Assembly: GCA_021779855.1 (NCBI GenBank)
Contig: JAJXZW010000002.1
Span: 62,001 to 126,000 of the forward strand
From: Actinomycetes bacterium
GTDB taxonomy: Bacteria; Actinomycetota; Acidimicrobiia; Acidimicrobiales; RAAP-2
Reading direction: 5' to 3'
Length of the DNA: 64,000 bases
The position numbers and the translations under genes are program-made. The number at the start of each line of letters is the position of its first letter. Position 1 is the first letter of the stretch. Under the pieces are notes generated by a model that saw nothing but the letters and a program-made list of their open reading frames with translations, was not told the DNA's origin and searched no databases. Below are positions 43,040 to 52,427 of this stretch, piece after piece.

Positions 43040-43933
43040 GTGGAGTTCCGACGCATCCTGCTGGAGGGCAACGCGGTCGAGGTGATCCGCGAGGGCGCGA
43101 CCCTCGTGGCGGCCGACGGGCGCCGCGTCGAGGCGGCGACCGCCGTGCACCTGGCCCCGGTCTCGCCGACGAAGATCCTGTGCTGCCACCTCAACCACGT
43201 CTCACGGGTGCGCGAGTTCGGGGTCGGCCTGCCGCCGGCGCCCACCTGGTTCCAGAAGCCGGTGTCGGCGCTCAACGCCCACGGGGGCGCCGTCGTGCGA
43301 CCGGCGAACTGCCACTACCTCAACTACGAGGGCGAGGTGGCGATCGTGATCGGCCGAACGGCGCGCAACATCGCCCTGGCCGACGCCGCGCACTACATCT
43401 ACGGCTACACGGTCGCCAACGACTTCGGCCTGCACGACTTCCGTGACACCGACGCCGGCTCCATGCTGCGGGTCAAGGGCGCCGACACGCTCTGCCCGAT
43501 CGGCCCGGGCGTCGTCACGGACTGGTCGTTCGCCGGGAAGTCCCTGCGCACGCGCGTGAACGGCGAGGTCATCCAGGACGGCTCGACCGACGAGATGGCC
43601 TGGGACATGCACTACCTGGTGACCGACCTCGCCCGGCTGATCACCCTCGTGCCCGGCGACGTGATCCTGACCGGAACGCCGGCGCACTCGCGGCCCGTCG
43701 CGCCCGGTGACGTCGTCACCGTCGAGGTCGAGGGGCTCGGCGCCCTCACCAACCACGTGGTGGCCGGCCCCGCGCCCGTGAGCGACGAGGTCGGCGCCCA
43801 GCCCACGGCCACCGAGGAGGTGCTCTCCACCGCGCTCGGCGGCGACTGGCCCCTGCGGGGACAGCGCCGGCCCGTCGCGACGGACCGCTCCCAGCTCCCC
43901 TACCCCCGCGTGCGACCCCGGTTCGAGGCGTGA
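43040..43933 (+). CDS. Fumarylacetoacetate-hydrolase-family protein (HpaG-like)
   Basis: This 297-residue protein resembles the isomerase/decarboxylase of homoprotocatechuate breakdown. It shows TKILCCHLNHVSRVREFG, then HYLNYEGEVAIVIGRTARNI with the metal-binding glutamates, GYTVANDFGLHDFRDTD, and DVILTGTPAHSRPVAPGDVV. It is single-domain, whereas enteric HpaG is a fused double domain. The start at GTG 43040 is supported by a ggaggg site; the open frame to 42998 would run into the operator. It overlaps hpaE by GTGA. Confidence 0.88.
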   Translation: MEFRRILLEGNAVEVIREGATLVAADGRRVEAATAVHLAPVSPTKILCCHLNHVSRVREFGVGLPPAPTWFQKPVSALNAHGGAVVRPANCHYLNYEGEVAIVIGRTARNIALADAAHYIYGYTVANDFGLHDFRDTDAGSMLRVKGADTLCPIGPGVVTDWSFAGKSLRTRVNGEVIQDGSTDEMAWDMHYLVTDLARLITLVPGDVILTGTPAHSRPVAPGDVVTVEVEGLGALTNHVVAGPAPVSDEVGAQPTATEEVLSTALGGDWPLRGQRRPVATDRSQLPYPRVRPRFEA

Positions 43934-45393
43934 GCGCCCGGGCCGACGTCGCGGGCGTCCCGGTCGCCACGGGCCACTTCATCGCCAACGAGCGCGTCGA
44001 CTCGGCGGCCACCTTCACCGACCGCAGCCCCCTGGACTGGTCGCTCGCCCTGGCCGAGGTGTCGCGCGGGTCGGCCGCCGACGCCGCGGCGGCCGTCGGC
44101 GCCGCGGCCGACGCGTTCCCCGCCTGGGCCGCCCTCGGACCGGCCGAGCGCGGCGCCTACCTGCACCGCCTGGCCGAGCTGATCGACGCGAACGTCGAGC
44201 GCCTCGCCCGGGTCGAGTGCCTCGACATGGCCATGCTCGAGGAGAGCCTGCGGCGGCGGGTCATCGGACGCGGCGCGCGCAACTTCCGCGCCTACGCCGA
44301 CCTGGCCACCGGCTACGAGGGGCGTCGCTGGTCCTCCCACGGCACCGAGAACCACGTCCAGCGCATGCCCGCGGGTCCCACCGTCGTGATCACCCCGTGG
44401 AACGCCCCCTTCATGCTCTCGACCTGGAAGTGCGCGCCGGCCCTCGCCGCCGGCGACACCGTCGTCTTGAAGCCGGCCGAGTGGTCGCCGCTGTCGTGCT
44501 CGCTGCTCATGGACCTCGTCGCCGAGGCGGGCCTCCCGCCCGGGGTGTTCAACCTGGTCCAGGGGATCGGCGAGGAGGCCGGCGCGGCCCTCGTCGCCGA
44601 CCCGCGGGTCCGCCGGATCTCCTTCACCGGCTCGCCCGAGACCGGTCGGGCCATCGGGCTCGCCGCCGCGGCCAACCTCGTGCCCTTCACGGCCGAGCTC
44701 GGGGGCAAGGGGCCCTTCGTCGTCTTCGCCGACGCCGACCTCGACCTCGCGCTGGAGCGGGCCGCCGTCATGTACGACGACGCCGGCCAGGTCTGCCTCG
44801 CCGGGACGCGGCTGCTCGTCGAGACGCCGGTCTACGACGAGTTCCGCGCCCGGCTGATCGAGCGCGCCCGGTCCCACGTCCTGGGCGACAGCCGCGACCC
44901 CGCGACCACCGTCTCGCCCCTCATCCACCCCGACCACCTGGCGCGCGTCGAGGGCTTCGTCGAGCGCGCCCGCGCCGAGGGCCACCGGGTCCTCACCGGC
45001 GGACGGCGGTGGCGCGACGACGGCCTGTGGTACGAGCCGACGGTGATCGAGCCCCTGGACAACGGCGCCGAGATCGTCCAGCGCGAGGTCTTCGGGCCGG
45101 TCCTCACGCTGCAGCGCTTCTCGGGCGAGGACGAGGCCGTCGCCCTCGCCAACTCGACGCGCTACGGCCTCTCGGCGATGCTCTTCACCCGGGACCGCGC
45201 CCGGGCCGACCGGGTCGGAGCGCGCGTGAGGGCGGGGACCGTCTGGGTCAACTGCTTCTTGGTCCGCGACCTCACGGCGCCCTTCGGGGGCACGGGCATC
45301 TCGGGCGTCGGGCGCGAGGGCGGCGACTACGCCCTCGACTTCTACAGCGACCTGAAGACCTACCAGGTGAAGGAGGGGACCACCCATGGGTGA
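43930..45393 (+). CDS. hpaE: 5-carboxymethyl-2-hydroxymuconate semialdehyde dehydrogenase (HpaE-like)
   Basis: This 487-residue NAD-dependent aldehyde dehydrogenase has catalytic C289 in GQVCLAGTR and general base E256 in AELGGKGPF. Other family motifs are TPWNAPFMLSTWK and FGGTGISGVGREGG. Assignment to HpaE rests on its neighbours, the HpaD dioxygenase and the HpaG-like protein, in the usual HPA-pathway grouping. Its 3' end overlaps hpaD by 8 bases. Confidence 0.88.
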   Translation: MSARADVAGVPVATGHFIANERVDSAATFTDRSPLDWSLALAEVSRGSAADAAAAVGAAADAFPAWAALGPAERGAYLHRLAELIDANVERLARVECLDMAMLEESLRRRVIGRGARNFRAYADLATGYEGRRWSSHGTENHVQRMPAGPTVVITPWNAPFMLSTWKCAPALAAGDTVVLKPAEWSPLSCSLLMDLVAEAGLPPGVFNLVQGIGEEAGAALVADPRVRRISFTGSPETGRAIGLAAAANLVPFTAELGGKGPFVVFADADLDLALERAAVMYDDAGQVCLAGTRLLVETPVYDEFRARLIERARSHVLGDSRDPATTVSPLIHPDHLARVEGFVERARAEGHRVLTGGRRWRDDGLWYEPTVIEPLDNGAEIVQREVFGPVLTLQRFSGEDEAVALANSTRYGLSAMLFTRDRARADRVGARVRAGTVWVNCFLVRDLTAPFGGTGISGVGREGGDYALDFYSDLKTYQVKEGTTHG

Positions 45394-46267
45394 GATCGTC
45401 GGGGCGGGCCTCTTGGCCCACGTGCCCACCATCGTCCTGCCCGACGAGGAGCGCCGGGCCCTCAACCACGGTCGCGAGAGCACGCTGTACTCGGGCCTGC
45501 ACCGGCTGCGTCGCGAGGTCTTCGACGCGGTGGCACCCGACCTCGTCGTCGTCTTCGACAGCCACTGGTTCACCACCGTCGAGTTCGTCGTCACCGCGGC
45601 CGAGCGGCGCCACGGGTTCTTCACCTCCGAGGAGCTGCCCCGGGGGATGTCGAGCGTGCCCTACGACGCGAAGGGTGACCCCGCCTTCGCCCAGCTCGTC
45701 GGCGAGATCGCCCTCGAGACGCCCGAGTGCTGGATCACCCCGATCGACAACGAGCACCTGCCCATCACCTACGCCACGACGAACTTCCTGGGCTTCCTCC
45801 AGGGCGACGAGGCCTGGGTCTCGGTGAGCGTCTGCCAGACGGCCGAGCCCGAGGACTTCGCCACCGTGGGCCGCGTGGTCGCCGAGGCCGTCGCCCGCAC
45901 CGACCGGCGGGCCGTGCTCATCGCCTCGGGGGCCCTCAGCCACACGTTCCATCCCCTGCGGCGCCTGCGCGACCACGAGGCGGCCGACGAGGAGCACATC
46001 TACTCCGACGCGGCGCGCGAGTGGGACCACCGCCTCATCGACGCGCTCGAGCGCGGCGACCACGCCTTCGTCGTCGACCACCTCGGCGAGTTCGCCGCCG
46101 TGAGGCCCGAGGGGCGCTTCGGCCACTACCAGATGATGGTCGCGGCGCTCGGCGGGCGCGACTGCGTGGCCCCGGGCCGGCTCTACTCGGCCTACGAGAA
46201 CGCGATCGGGACCGGACAGGTCCACGTCTGGTTCGACCGGCCCGCGGACGGCTGGAGCCGCTCGTGA
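45386..46267 (+). CDS. hpaD: 3,4-dihydroxyphenylacetate 2,3-dioxygenase (LigB-type, HpaD)
   Basis: This 293-residue class III extradiol dioxygenase cleaves homoprotocatechuate next to its hydroxyls using Fe(II). It shows GAGLLAHVPTIVLPDEERR with the metal His, VVVFDSHWFTT, DNEHLPITYATTNFLGF and LIASGALSHTFHPLRRL. It differs from the unrelated vicinal-oxygen-chelate HpaD of some actinobacteria. Acts in the cytosol. It overlaps the downstream decarboxylase-like gene by GTGA. Confidence 0.9.
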   Translation: MGEIVGAGLLAHVPTIVLPDEERRALNHGRESTLYSGLHRLRREVFDAVAPDLVVVFDSHWFTTVEFVVTAAERRHGFFTSEELPRGMSSVPYDAKGDPAFAQLVGEIALETPECWITPIDNEHLPITYATTNFLGFLQGDEAWVSVSVCQTAEPEDFATVGRVVAEAVARTDRRAVLIASGALSHTFHPLRRLRDHEAADEEHIYSDAAREWDHRLIDALERGDHAFVVDHLGEFAAVRPEGRFGHYQMMVAALGGRDCVAPGRLYSAYENAIGTGQVHVWFDRPADGWSRS

Positions 46268-47061
46268 GCCTCGTCGGCCTGCCCTTCCCGCGCACGGCCA
46301 CCGGGCGGGCCTCCCTGCTGCCCCCGCCCCCGTGGCACTACTCGGGCGACCTGCTCACCGTCGAGTACCGCACCGACCCCTCGGCGATCGCCCGGCTCCT
46401 CCCCGAGGGGGTCACCCTCGCCCGCGACGACGAGGACCCCGGTGCGGTCGCCTTCATCTGGGCCGACTGGCAGAGCTGCGGGGCCGACGGCGCCGAGCTG
46501 CTCGACCCGGTGCGCAGCCAGTACCGGGAGGCCTTCGTCGTGGTGCGCTGCCGCTACCGCGACACCCTGTACAGCCGGTGCCTGTTCATCTGGGTCGACA
46601 CCGACTTCGCCCTCGTGCGCGGGCACCTCCAGGGCTACCCGAAGAAGCTCGGCTCGATCCACCAGACCCGCCCGGTCAGCGTGGGACGGGCCGGACCCCG
46701 GGTCGGCCCCGGGGGGCGCTTCGGGATGACCCTCGCCGCGGCCGACCGCCGCCTGGCCCAGGGCACGGTGACCCTGGAGGCGGAGGCGCCGAGCGCCGGG
46801 TTCGTGAACGGCCACCCGATGCTGCACCACCGCTACCTCCCGCGCATCGAGCTCGACGGCACCGACGCCCTGGCCGAGGTCGTCACGATGGCCGGGGTCG
46901 ACGTCGAGCTCGGGCCGGCCTGGCGCGGTGGCGCCACCCTGGAGCTGTTCGACGCGCCGACCGAGGAGCTCACCTCGATCGCCCCGCGCGAGGTCATCGC
47001 CGGCTACTACCGCGCCGTGGGGACCACCTTCGCCGGGGGCGCGACCCTCGCGACCCGATGA
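46264..47061 (+). CDS. Acetoacetate-decarboxylase-family protein
   Basis: This 265-residue protein has the Schiff-base motif GYPKKLGS, with K127 and K128 matching the catalytic and pKa-lowering lysines of Clostridium acetoacetate decarboxylase. The flanking segments also fit (LLTVEYRTDPSAIARLLPEGV near the N terminus; FVNGHPMLHHRYLPRI). Many family members act on larger keto acids. Within this operon it could take the place of a missing ring-cleavage-product isomerase or decarboxylase. The real substrate is unknown. Confidence 0.85.
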   Translation: MSLVGLPFPRTATGRASLLPPPPWHYSGDLLTVEYRTDPSAIARLLPEGVTLARDDEDPGAVAFIWADWQSCGADGAELLDPVRSQYREAFVVVRCRYRDTLYSRCLFIWVDTDFALVRGHLQGYPKKLGSIHQTRPVSVGRAGPRVGPGGRFGMTLAAADRRLAQGTVTLEAEAPSAGFVNGHPMLHHRYLPRIELDGTDALAEVVTMAGVDVELGPAWRGGATLELFDAPTEELTSIAPREVIAGYYRAVGTTFAGGATLATR

Positions 47062-47585
47062 GCCGACGGATCGCGAGCAGCGAGGCCTCGGTCGTCTCGG
47101 GGGCCGAGCGCGACATCCGCGCCCGGCTCGCGGGGCACGAGCTCGACTTCGCCGCGATGAGTGCCGTCTCGAACATCTACCGGGCCGGGTCGGCGGTGCG
47201 CCACCACATGGAGCGCACCGTCCTCTCCGACCACGACCTCAGCTGGGTGGCCTTCACGGTGCTGTGGGTGCTGTGGATCTGGGGCGACCAGGAGACCGGC
47301 CACGTGGCCGGGGAGGCCGGGGTCACCAAGGGCACCCTCACCGGGGTGATCAAGACGCTCCAGGGCCGACGCCTGATCCGGCGCCTCCCCCACCGCGACG
47401 ACCGCCGGAGGGTCTCGATCGGGCTCACCCGCTCGGGCACCCGGCTGATCGAGGCGGTCTTCCCCGCCTTCAACCGCCACGAGTCCGTCGCGGTCGCGGG
47501 GCTCTCGCGCGACGAGCAGAGCGAGCTCGCGCGCCTCCTGCGCAAGGTCCTGGCGACGGTGAGCTCCGTCGACGCGCTGCGGTAG
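47058..47585 (+). CDS. MarR-family regulator (HpaR-like)
   Basis: This 175-residue winged-helix repressor has the core LSWVAFTVLWVLWIWGDQETGHVAGEAGVTKGTLTGVIKTLQGRRLIRRLPHRDDRRRVSIGLT, with the wing DDRRR. As the last gene of the HPA-type operon (ATGA overlap), it is a likely phenolic-acid sensor controlling the operon through the palindrome at 43012. Target inferred. Confidence 0.92.
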   Translation: MSRRIASSEASVVSGAERDIRARLAGHELDFAAMSAVSNIYRAGSAVRHHMERTVLSDHDLSWVAFTVLWVLWIWGDQETGHVAGEAGVTKGTLTGVIKTLQGRRLIRRLPHRDDRRRVSIGLTRSGTRLIEAVFPAFNRHESVAVAGLSRDEQSELARLLRKVLATVSSVDALR

Positions 47586-47686
47586 CCTCCGGCGCCGAGG
47601 GTCGTCGGGCCCCGGCCCGCCCGGGACCTTCGTCGCTAGGGACGCCCCGCCCCGACCTGGTTAAGTGGGGACCGGAGAGGAGCCCC

Positions 47687-48709
47687 ATGGTCGAACTCGA
47701 CCGGGCCGAGACCGGCACCGGTGACCGCGAACTCGCGCCCGCCGCCGTCGAGGTCGAGCACCTCACCAAGAGCTTCGGTGCCACCCGGGCCGTCAACGGG
47801 GTATCGTTCCGCGTCGCGCCCGGCGAGATCTTCGCCTTCCTCGGCCCCAACGGCGCGGGCAAGTCCACGACCATCAACATGCTCTGCACGCTCGCCGCAC
47901 CCACCGGCGGCACCGCGCGCATCGACGGCTACGACGTCGCGACCCAGCCCAACGACGTCCGCCGCCGCATCGGGCTCGTCTTCCAGGAGCAGACCCTCGA
48001 CGACCAGCTCACGGCCGAGGAGAACCTCCGCTTCCACGCCGTCCTCTACGGCGTCCCGCACGCCGATCGACGCGCCCGCATCACGCGGGTGCTCGAGCTC
48101 GTGAAGCTCTCCGACCGCGCCGGCGACCTCGTCTCGACCTTCTCGGGGGGCATGGCCCGGCGACTCGAGATCGCCCGGGGCATGCTGCACACCCCGGCCG
48201 TCCTCTTCCTCGACGAGCCGACCATCGGGCTCGACCCCCAGACGCGCGCGCTCATGTGGGACGACGTCTCGACGATGCGCACCGAGGAGGGGGTGACGGT
48301 GTTCCTGACGACCCACTACATGGACGAGGCGGAGATCGCCGACCGCATCGCGATCATCGACCACGGCGTCATCGTCGCCTTGGGCACGCCCGAGGAACTG
48401 AAGGCCGTGATCGGCGCCGACACCGTCGACCTGCACACCGACGACGACGACCGCGCCCTCGCCGGTCTGCGCGAGGCCGGCGAGCGGGTCGAGCGCGTCG
48501 CCGAGGGGGTGCGGGTCTTCACCGCCGACGGCGAGGCTCGGGTGCCCCGGCTCCTCGAGCTGGTGGGCGGGGGCGTGACCTCGGTCCACGTGCACCGTCC
48601 GACCCTCGAGGACGTCTTCTTGCACTACACCGGGCGCGAGATCCGCGAGGACGAGGCACCGGCGCCCCTGACGGGCCGGGCCCGGGCCCGGAGGGCCCAC
48701 CGCCGATGA
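47687..48709 (+). CDS. DrrA-type ABC exporter ATPase
   Basis: This 340-residue protein has Walker A GPNGAGKST, signature FSGGMARRLEIARGML, Walker B LFLDEPTIGLDPQTR and the DrrA-family C-terminal extension (from about residue 240). The last contains GGGVTSVHVHRPTLEDVFLHYTGREIRED. With the next gene it forms a drug- or lipid-type exporter of the daunorubicin-resistance class. It starts at ATG 47687 with a ggagagg site. Confidence 0.94.
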   Translation: MVELDRAETGTGDRELAPAAVEVEHLTKSFGATRAVNGVSFRVAPGEIFAFLGPNGAGKSTTINMLCTLAAPTGGTARIDGYDVATQPNDVRRRIGLVFQEQTLDDQLTAEENLRFHAVLYGVPHADRRARITRVLELVKLSDRAGDLVSTFSGGMARRLEIARGMLHTPAVLFLDEPTIGLDPQTRALMWDDVSTMRTEEGVTVFLTTHYMDEAEIADRIAIIDHGVIVALGTPEELKAVIGADTVDLHTDDDDRALAGLREAGERVERVAEGVRVFTADGEARVPRLLELVGGGVTSVHVHRPTLEDVFLHYTGREIREDEAPAPLTGRARARRAHRR

Positions 48710-49560
48710 GCGCGATCCCGGCCACCCGCGCGCACGGCCCGACCGTCCCCCGGTGGCACGAACTGCGCACCGTCGGCATGGTCTGGGAGCGCGAGCTGAT
48801 CCGCTTCGAGCGCAACCGCACCCGGATCGTCACCAGCCTCTCCCAGCCCCTGCTCTTCCTCTTCGTCCTCGGCTACGGGATGTCGACCCTGGTGGGCTCG
48901 ACCGGGGGCTTCGACTTCAAGAAGTTCCTCTTCCCCGGCATCGTCTCGATGAGCGTCGTCTCGACGGCGATCTTCAGCGCCATCTCCATCGTCTGGGACC
49001 GCGAGTTCGGCTTCCTGCGCGAGATGCTGGTCGCCCCGGTGAGCCGGGCCAGCCTCGTCACGGGCAAGACCCTCGGCGGCGCCACCGTCGCGGCCGTGCA
49101 GGGCACGATAATGCTCGTTTTGGCGCCCCTGATCGGGGTCCACCTCACGGTCGCGCTCGTCTTCGAGGTGATCGGCCTGGAGCTCGTGATGGCCGTCGCC
49201 CTCACCGCCTTCGGGGTCTTCGTCGCCAGCCGCATCAGCCGCATCGAGGGCTTCCAGGTCGTCATGCAGCTCGTCCTCTTCCCGATGCTCTTCCTCTCGG
49301 GGGCCCTCTTCCCCCTCTCGGGACTGCCGACGTGGCTCAGCGTCCTCACCCGGCTCAACCCGCTGACCTACGCCGTCGCCCCCCTGCGCCAGGTCGTCTT
49401 CGCCGTCCAGCACGTGCCGCCGGTGGCCGCGGCGCGCTTCTCGGCGACGGTGACGCTCTTCGGCTACACGCTGCCGGTGTGGCTCGAGCTGGTGATGGTC
49501 GCCGCCTTCGCCGGGGTGTTCTTCACCCTGGCCATCCAGGGGTTCTCCCGGCGCGACTGA
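48706..49560 (+). CDS. ABC-2 type exporter permease (DrrB-like)
   Basis: This 284-residue membrane protein has six hydrophobic segments. Family features are RFERNRTRIVTSLSQPLLFLFVLGYGMS, IVWDREFGFLREMLVAPVSRASLVTGKTLGG and LFPLSGLPTWLSVLTRLNPLTYAVAPLRQ. The ATG overlaps the ATPase stop. It ends immediately before the convergent gcvPB stop with no intergenic gap. Substrate unknown. Confidence 0.93.
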   Translation: MSAIPATRAHGPTVPRWHELRTVGMVWERELIRFERNRTRIVTSLSQPLLFLFVLGYGMSTLVGSTGGFDFKKFLFPGIVSMSVVSTAIFSAISIVWDREFGFLREMLVAPVSRASLVTGKTLGGATVAAVQGTIMLVLAPLIGVHLTVALVFEVIGLELVMAVALTAFGVFVASRISRIEGFQVVMQLVLFPMLFLSGALFPLSGLPTWLSVLTRLNPLTYAVAPLRQVVFAVQHVPPVAAARFSATVTLFGYTLPVWLELVMVAAFAGVFFTLAIQGFSRRD

Positions 49561-51069
49561 CTAGGCCGGCCGAGGGGCGTCGGCCGTGGCCACCAGGTGG
49601 CGGGCGGCCCGGGCCTCGTCGACGCGCGCGACCGGCGTCGTCTGGGGCGCGCGGTGCAGGCTCTCGGGGTCGGTCGCGGCGCGCTGGGCGATGCGCTCGA
49701 TCGCCTGGCCGAGGGCCTCGAGGGTCTGGGGGCTCTCGGTCTCGGTGGGCTCGAACATCAGGGCCTCGTCCACGATGAGCGGGAAGTAGACGGTGGGCGC
49801 GTGGAAGCCCTCCTCGAGGAGCGCCTTGGCGACGTCGAGCGCCCGCACGCCGTAGGCGTCCTTCAGGGGCGTGGCGCGCAGGGTGCACTCGTGCATGCAG
49901 GTGCGGTCGTGGGCCGCGGGCAGGATCGCCGCGAGGCGCCGGCGCAGCCAGTTCGCGTTCAAGACGGCGTGCTGGGCCACCCGGGTCAGCCCCTCGGCGC
50001 CGTGGACCTGGATGTAGGCGAGGGCCCGGGCGAGCACCAGCGCGTTGCCGTGCCAGCCGTGGACCCGGCCGATCGAGCGGGCCGGGGTCGACCAGGCGAA
50101 CCCCTCCCCCTCGCGCACGGCCCGCGGCCCCGGGAGGAACTCCACCAGGTGCGGCGCCACCGCGACCGGCCCGGCGCCGGGCCCCCCGCCGCCGTGGGGC
50201 GTCGCGAAGGTCTTGTGCAGGTTCATGTGCACGATGTCGAAGCCCATGTCGCCCGGGCGCACGACCCCGAGGATCGCGTTGAGGTTCGCCCCGTCGTAGT
50301 AGAGGAGTCCGCCCACCTCGTGGACGGCGGCGGCGATGCCCTCGATCTCCTCCTCGAACAGCCCGAGCGTATTGGGGTTGGTGAGCATGATCCCGGCGAC
50401 GTCGGGGGCGAGCACCTCGCGCAGCGCCTCTAGGTCCACGAGCCCCCGGTCGTTCGACGGCACCGTCGTGACCTCGTAGCCGCCGAGGGTGACCGAGGCG
50501 GGGTTGGTGCCGTGGGCCGAGTCGGGGATGATGACGCGCCGGCGGGCGTCGCCGCGGCTCTCGTGGTAGGCGCGCATGAGGAGGAGTCCCGTCAGCTCGC
50601 CGGCCGCCCCGGCCGCCGGCTGCAGGGTCGCCGCGGCCATCCCGGTGATCGCGCAGAGCCGCTCCTCCAGCTCCACCAGGATCTCCAGCCAGCCCTGGGT
50701 GAGGGCGGCCGGCGCGGCGGGGTGCACGCTCGCCAGCGCCGGGTCGGCCGCCACGGCGTCGCAGAACTTCGGGTTGTACTTCATCGTGCACGAGCCCAGC
50801 GGGTACATCCCGAGGTCGACCGAGAACTGGCGGTGGCTGAGCCGGGTCACGTGGGCCACGAGGTCGCGTTCGGAGACCTCGGCGATCGGGACGGGCGCCT
50901 CGGCCAGGTGCGCGACCGGCACCAGCTCAGAGAGGGGGCGGGTCGGCACGTCGGTCGTGCGCAGCTGGTAGGCGCGGCGTCCGGGCACGGAGATCTCGAA
51001 GAGGGTGGGCTCGGCGTCGCGCCCCATGAGGGGCGCCGACGAGGCCCGCCCGGCGGGGCTCGCGGTCAC
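49561..51069 (-). CDS. gcvPB: Glycine dehydrogenase (decarboxylating) subunit 2
   Basis: This 502-residue PLP subunit of the two-part P-protein decarboxylates glycine and passes the aminomethyl group to lipoyl-GcvH. PLP lysine K286 lies in NLHKTFATPHGGGGPGAGP. Other motifs are LGMYPLGSCTMKYNPK, LQPAAGAAGELTGLLLMRAYH and DGANLNAILG. It starts at a GTG overlapping the gcvPA stop. The split P-protein differs from the single-chain GcvP (gcvB) of mycobacteria. Confidence 0.95.
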   Translation of the reverse strand: MTASPAGRASSAPLMGRDAEPTLFEISVPGRRAYQLRTTDVPTRPLSELVPVAHLAEAPVPIAEVSERDLVAHVTRLSHRQFSVDLGMYPLGSCTMKYNPKFCDAVAADPALASVHPAAPAALTQGWLEILVELEERLCAITGMAAATLQPAAGAAGELTGLLLMRAYHESRGDARRRVIIPDSAHGTNPASVTLGGYEVTTVPSNDRGLVDLEALREVLAPDVAGIMLTNPNTLGLFEEEIEGIAAAVHEVGGLLYYDGANLNAILGVVRPGDMGFDIVHMNLHKTFATPHGGGGPGAGPVAVAPHLVEFLPGPRAVREGEGFAWSTPARSIGRVHGWHGNALVLARALAYIQVHGAEGLTRVAQHAVLNANWLRRRLAAILPAAHDRTCMHECTLRATPLKDAYGVRALDVAKALLEEGFHAPTVYFPLIVDEALMFEPTETESPQTLEALGQAIERIAQRAATDPESLHRAPQTTPVARVDEARAARHLVATADAPRPA

Positions 51070-52427
51070 TGGAGGGCTCCTTCCATCGCCGCGGCGTAGT
51101 GGTCGATCTCGGCCCGGGTCCGCCGCTCGGTCACCGCGACGAGCAGCACCTCCTCGGGCGCCTCGATCGAGCGGTCCCCCGGTCCCACCAGCGCGTCCAG
51201 GGCGACCCCGGCGAGGATCCCCTCCTCGGCGAGGCGCGCCACCACCTCGCGGGCCGGTCGGCGCAGGCGCAGCGCGAACTCGCGGAGGAAGGGCGCCGGG
51301 CTGGCCGGGGCGATCCCGTCCAGCGCGGCCAGCTGGTCGAAGAGGTAGTGGGCCCCCTGGGCACAGCGTGTGGCCACCTCGCGCAGGCCCGCGGTGCCGA
51401 GCCAGCCCAACTGGACGGCCGCGGTGACGGCCATCAGCGTCTGGTTGGTGCAGACGTTCGAGGTCGCCTTCTCGCGGCGGATGTCCTGCTCTCGCGCGCG
51501 CAGCGTCGTCACGTACGCCCGGCGCCCCTCGGTGTCGAGCGTCTCGCCGACGATGCGTCCGGGCAGGCGCCGCACCTGGGCCTCGGCGCAGGCGAAGAGC
51601 CCCAGGTAGGGACCGCCGAAGGAGAGTGCCGTGCCGAAGGGTTGGCCCTCCCCGACGAAGACGTCGGCGCCCCACGAGCCGGCCGAGCGCAGCACCCCCG
51701 CGGCCACCGGGTCGCCCGCCACGACGAGCAGGCCGCCGGCCGCCGCGGCGAGGGCCCGCGCCGCCGCGGGGTCCTCGAGGACCCCGAGGTAGTTGGGGTA
51801 GGCCACGACGACCGCGGCGACGCCCCGCGCGTCGACCGCCGACCAGTCGGTCACCCCGTCGCGCAGCGGGACCTCGACGACCTCGTGGCCGGTGCCGGCG
51901 GCGAAGGTGCGCGCGACGGCCCGCCAGTGCGGGTGCACCCCGGACGAGACGAGCATGCGCGAGCGGCCCGTCGCCCCGTGGGCCATGTTGAGCGCCTCGA
52001 CGAGCGCCGTGGCGCCGTCGTAGAGGGAGGCGTTGGCGATCGGCAGGCCCGAGAGGCGCGCCACCAGCGTCTGGTACTCGAAGATCGCCTGGAGGACCCC
52101 CTGGGCGACCTCGGGCTGGTACGGGGTGTAGGCCGTGACGAACTCGCTGCGCCCGGCGAGGGCGCGCACCACCGGGGGCACCTCGTGGTCGTAGGCCCCG
52201 GCACCGGCGAAGCAGACCAGCTCGCCCGCGCGCGCCGCGTTGGCCGCGCCGTAGCCGGCGACCACGGCCGCCACGTCGGGCTCGGTCATGCCCGCCGGCA
52301 GGTCGAGCCCGCCCGCCAGGCGCACCGCGGCCGGGACGTGCGCGTAGAGGCCCTCGAGCGACTCGACCCCGACGAAGGCGAGCATCGCCTCCACCTCCTC
52401 GGCGGTGTGGGGCAGGTAGTCGGCCAT
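51066..52427 (-). CDS. gcvPA: Glycine dehydrogenase (decarboxylating) subunit 1
   Basis: This 453-residue N-terminal half of the P-protein pairs with GcvPB. It starts MADYLPHTAEEVEAMLAFVG and contains AYTPYQPEVAQGVLQAIFEYQT, LYDGATALVEALNMA and VGEGQPFGTALSFGGPYLG, all typical. Its ATG and the gcvT stop share one base (TGATG). The open frame further upstream is antisense-like shadow over gcvT. Confidence 0.95.
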   Translation of the reverse strand: MADYLPHTAEEVEAMLAFVGVESLEGLYAHVPAAVRLAGGLDLPAGMTEPDVAAVVAGYGAANAARAGELVCFAGAGAYDHEVPPVVRALAGRSEFVTAYTPYQPEVAQGVLQAIFEYQTLVARLSGLPIANASLYDGATALVEALNMAHGATGRSRMLVSSGVHPHWRAVARTFAAGTGHEVVEVPLRDGVTDWSAVDARGVAAVVVAYPNYLGVLEDPAAARALAAAAGGLLVVAGDPVAAGVLRSAGSWGADVFVGEGQPFGTALSFGGPYLGLFACAEAQVRRLPGRIVGETLDTEGRRAYVTTLRAREQDIRREKATSNVCTNQTLMAVTAAVQLGWLGTAGLREVATRCAQGAHYLFDQLAALDGIAPASPAPFLREFALRLRRPAREVVARLAEEGILAGVALDALVGPGDRSIEAPEEVLLVAVTERRTRAEIDHYAAAMEGALQ

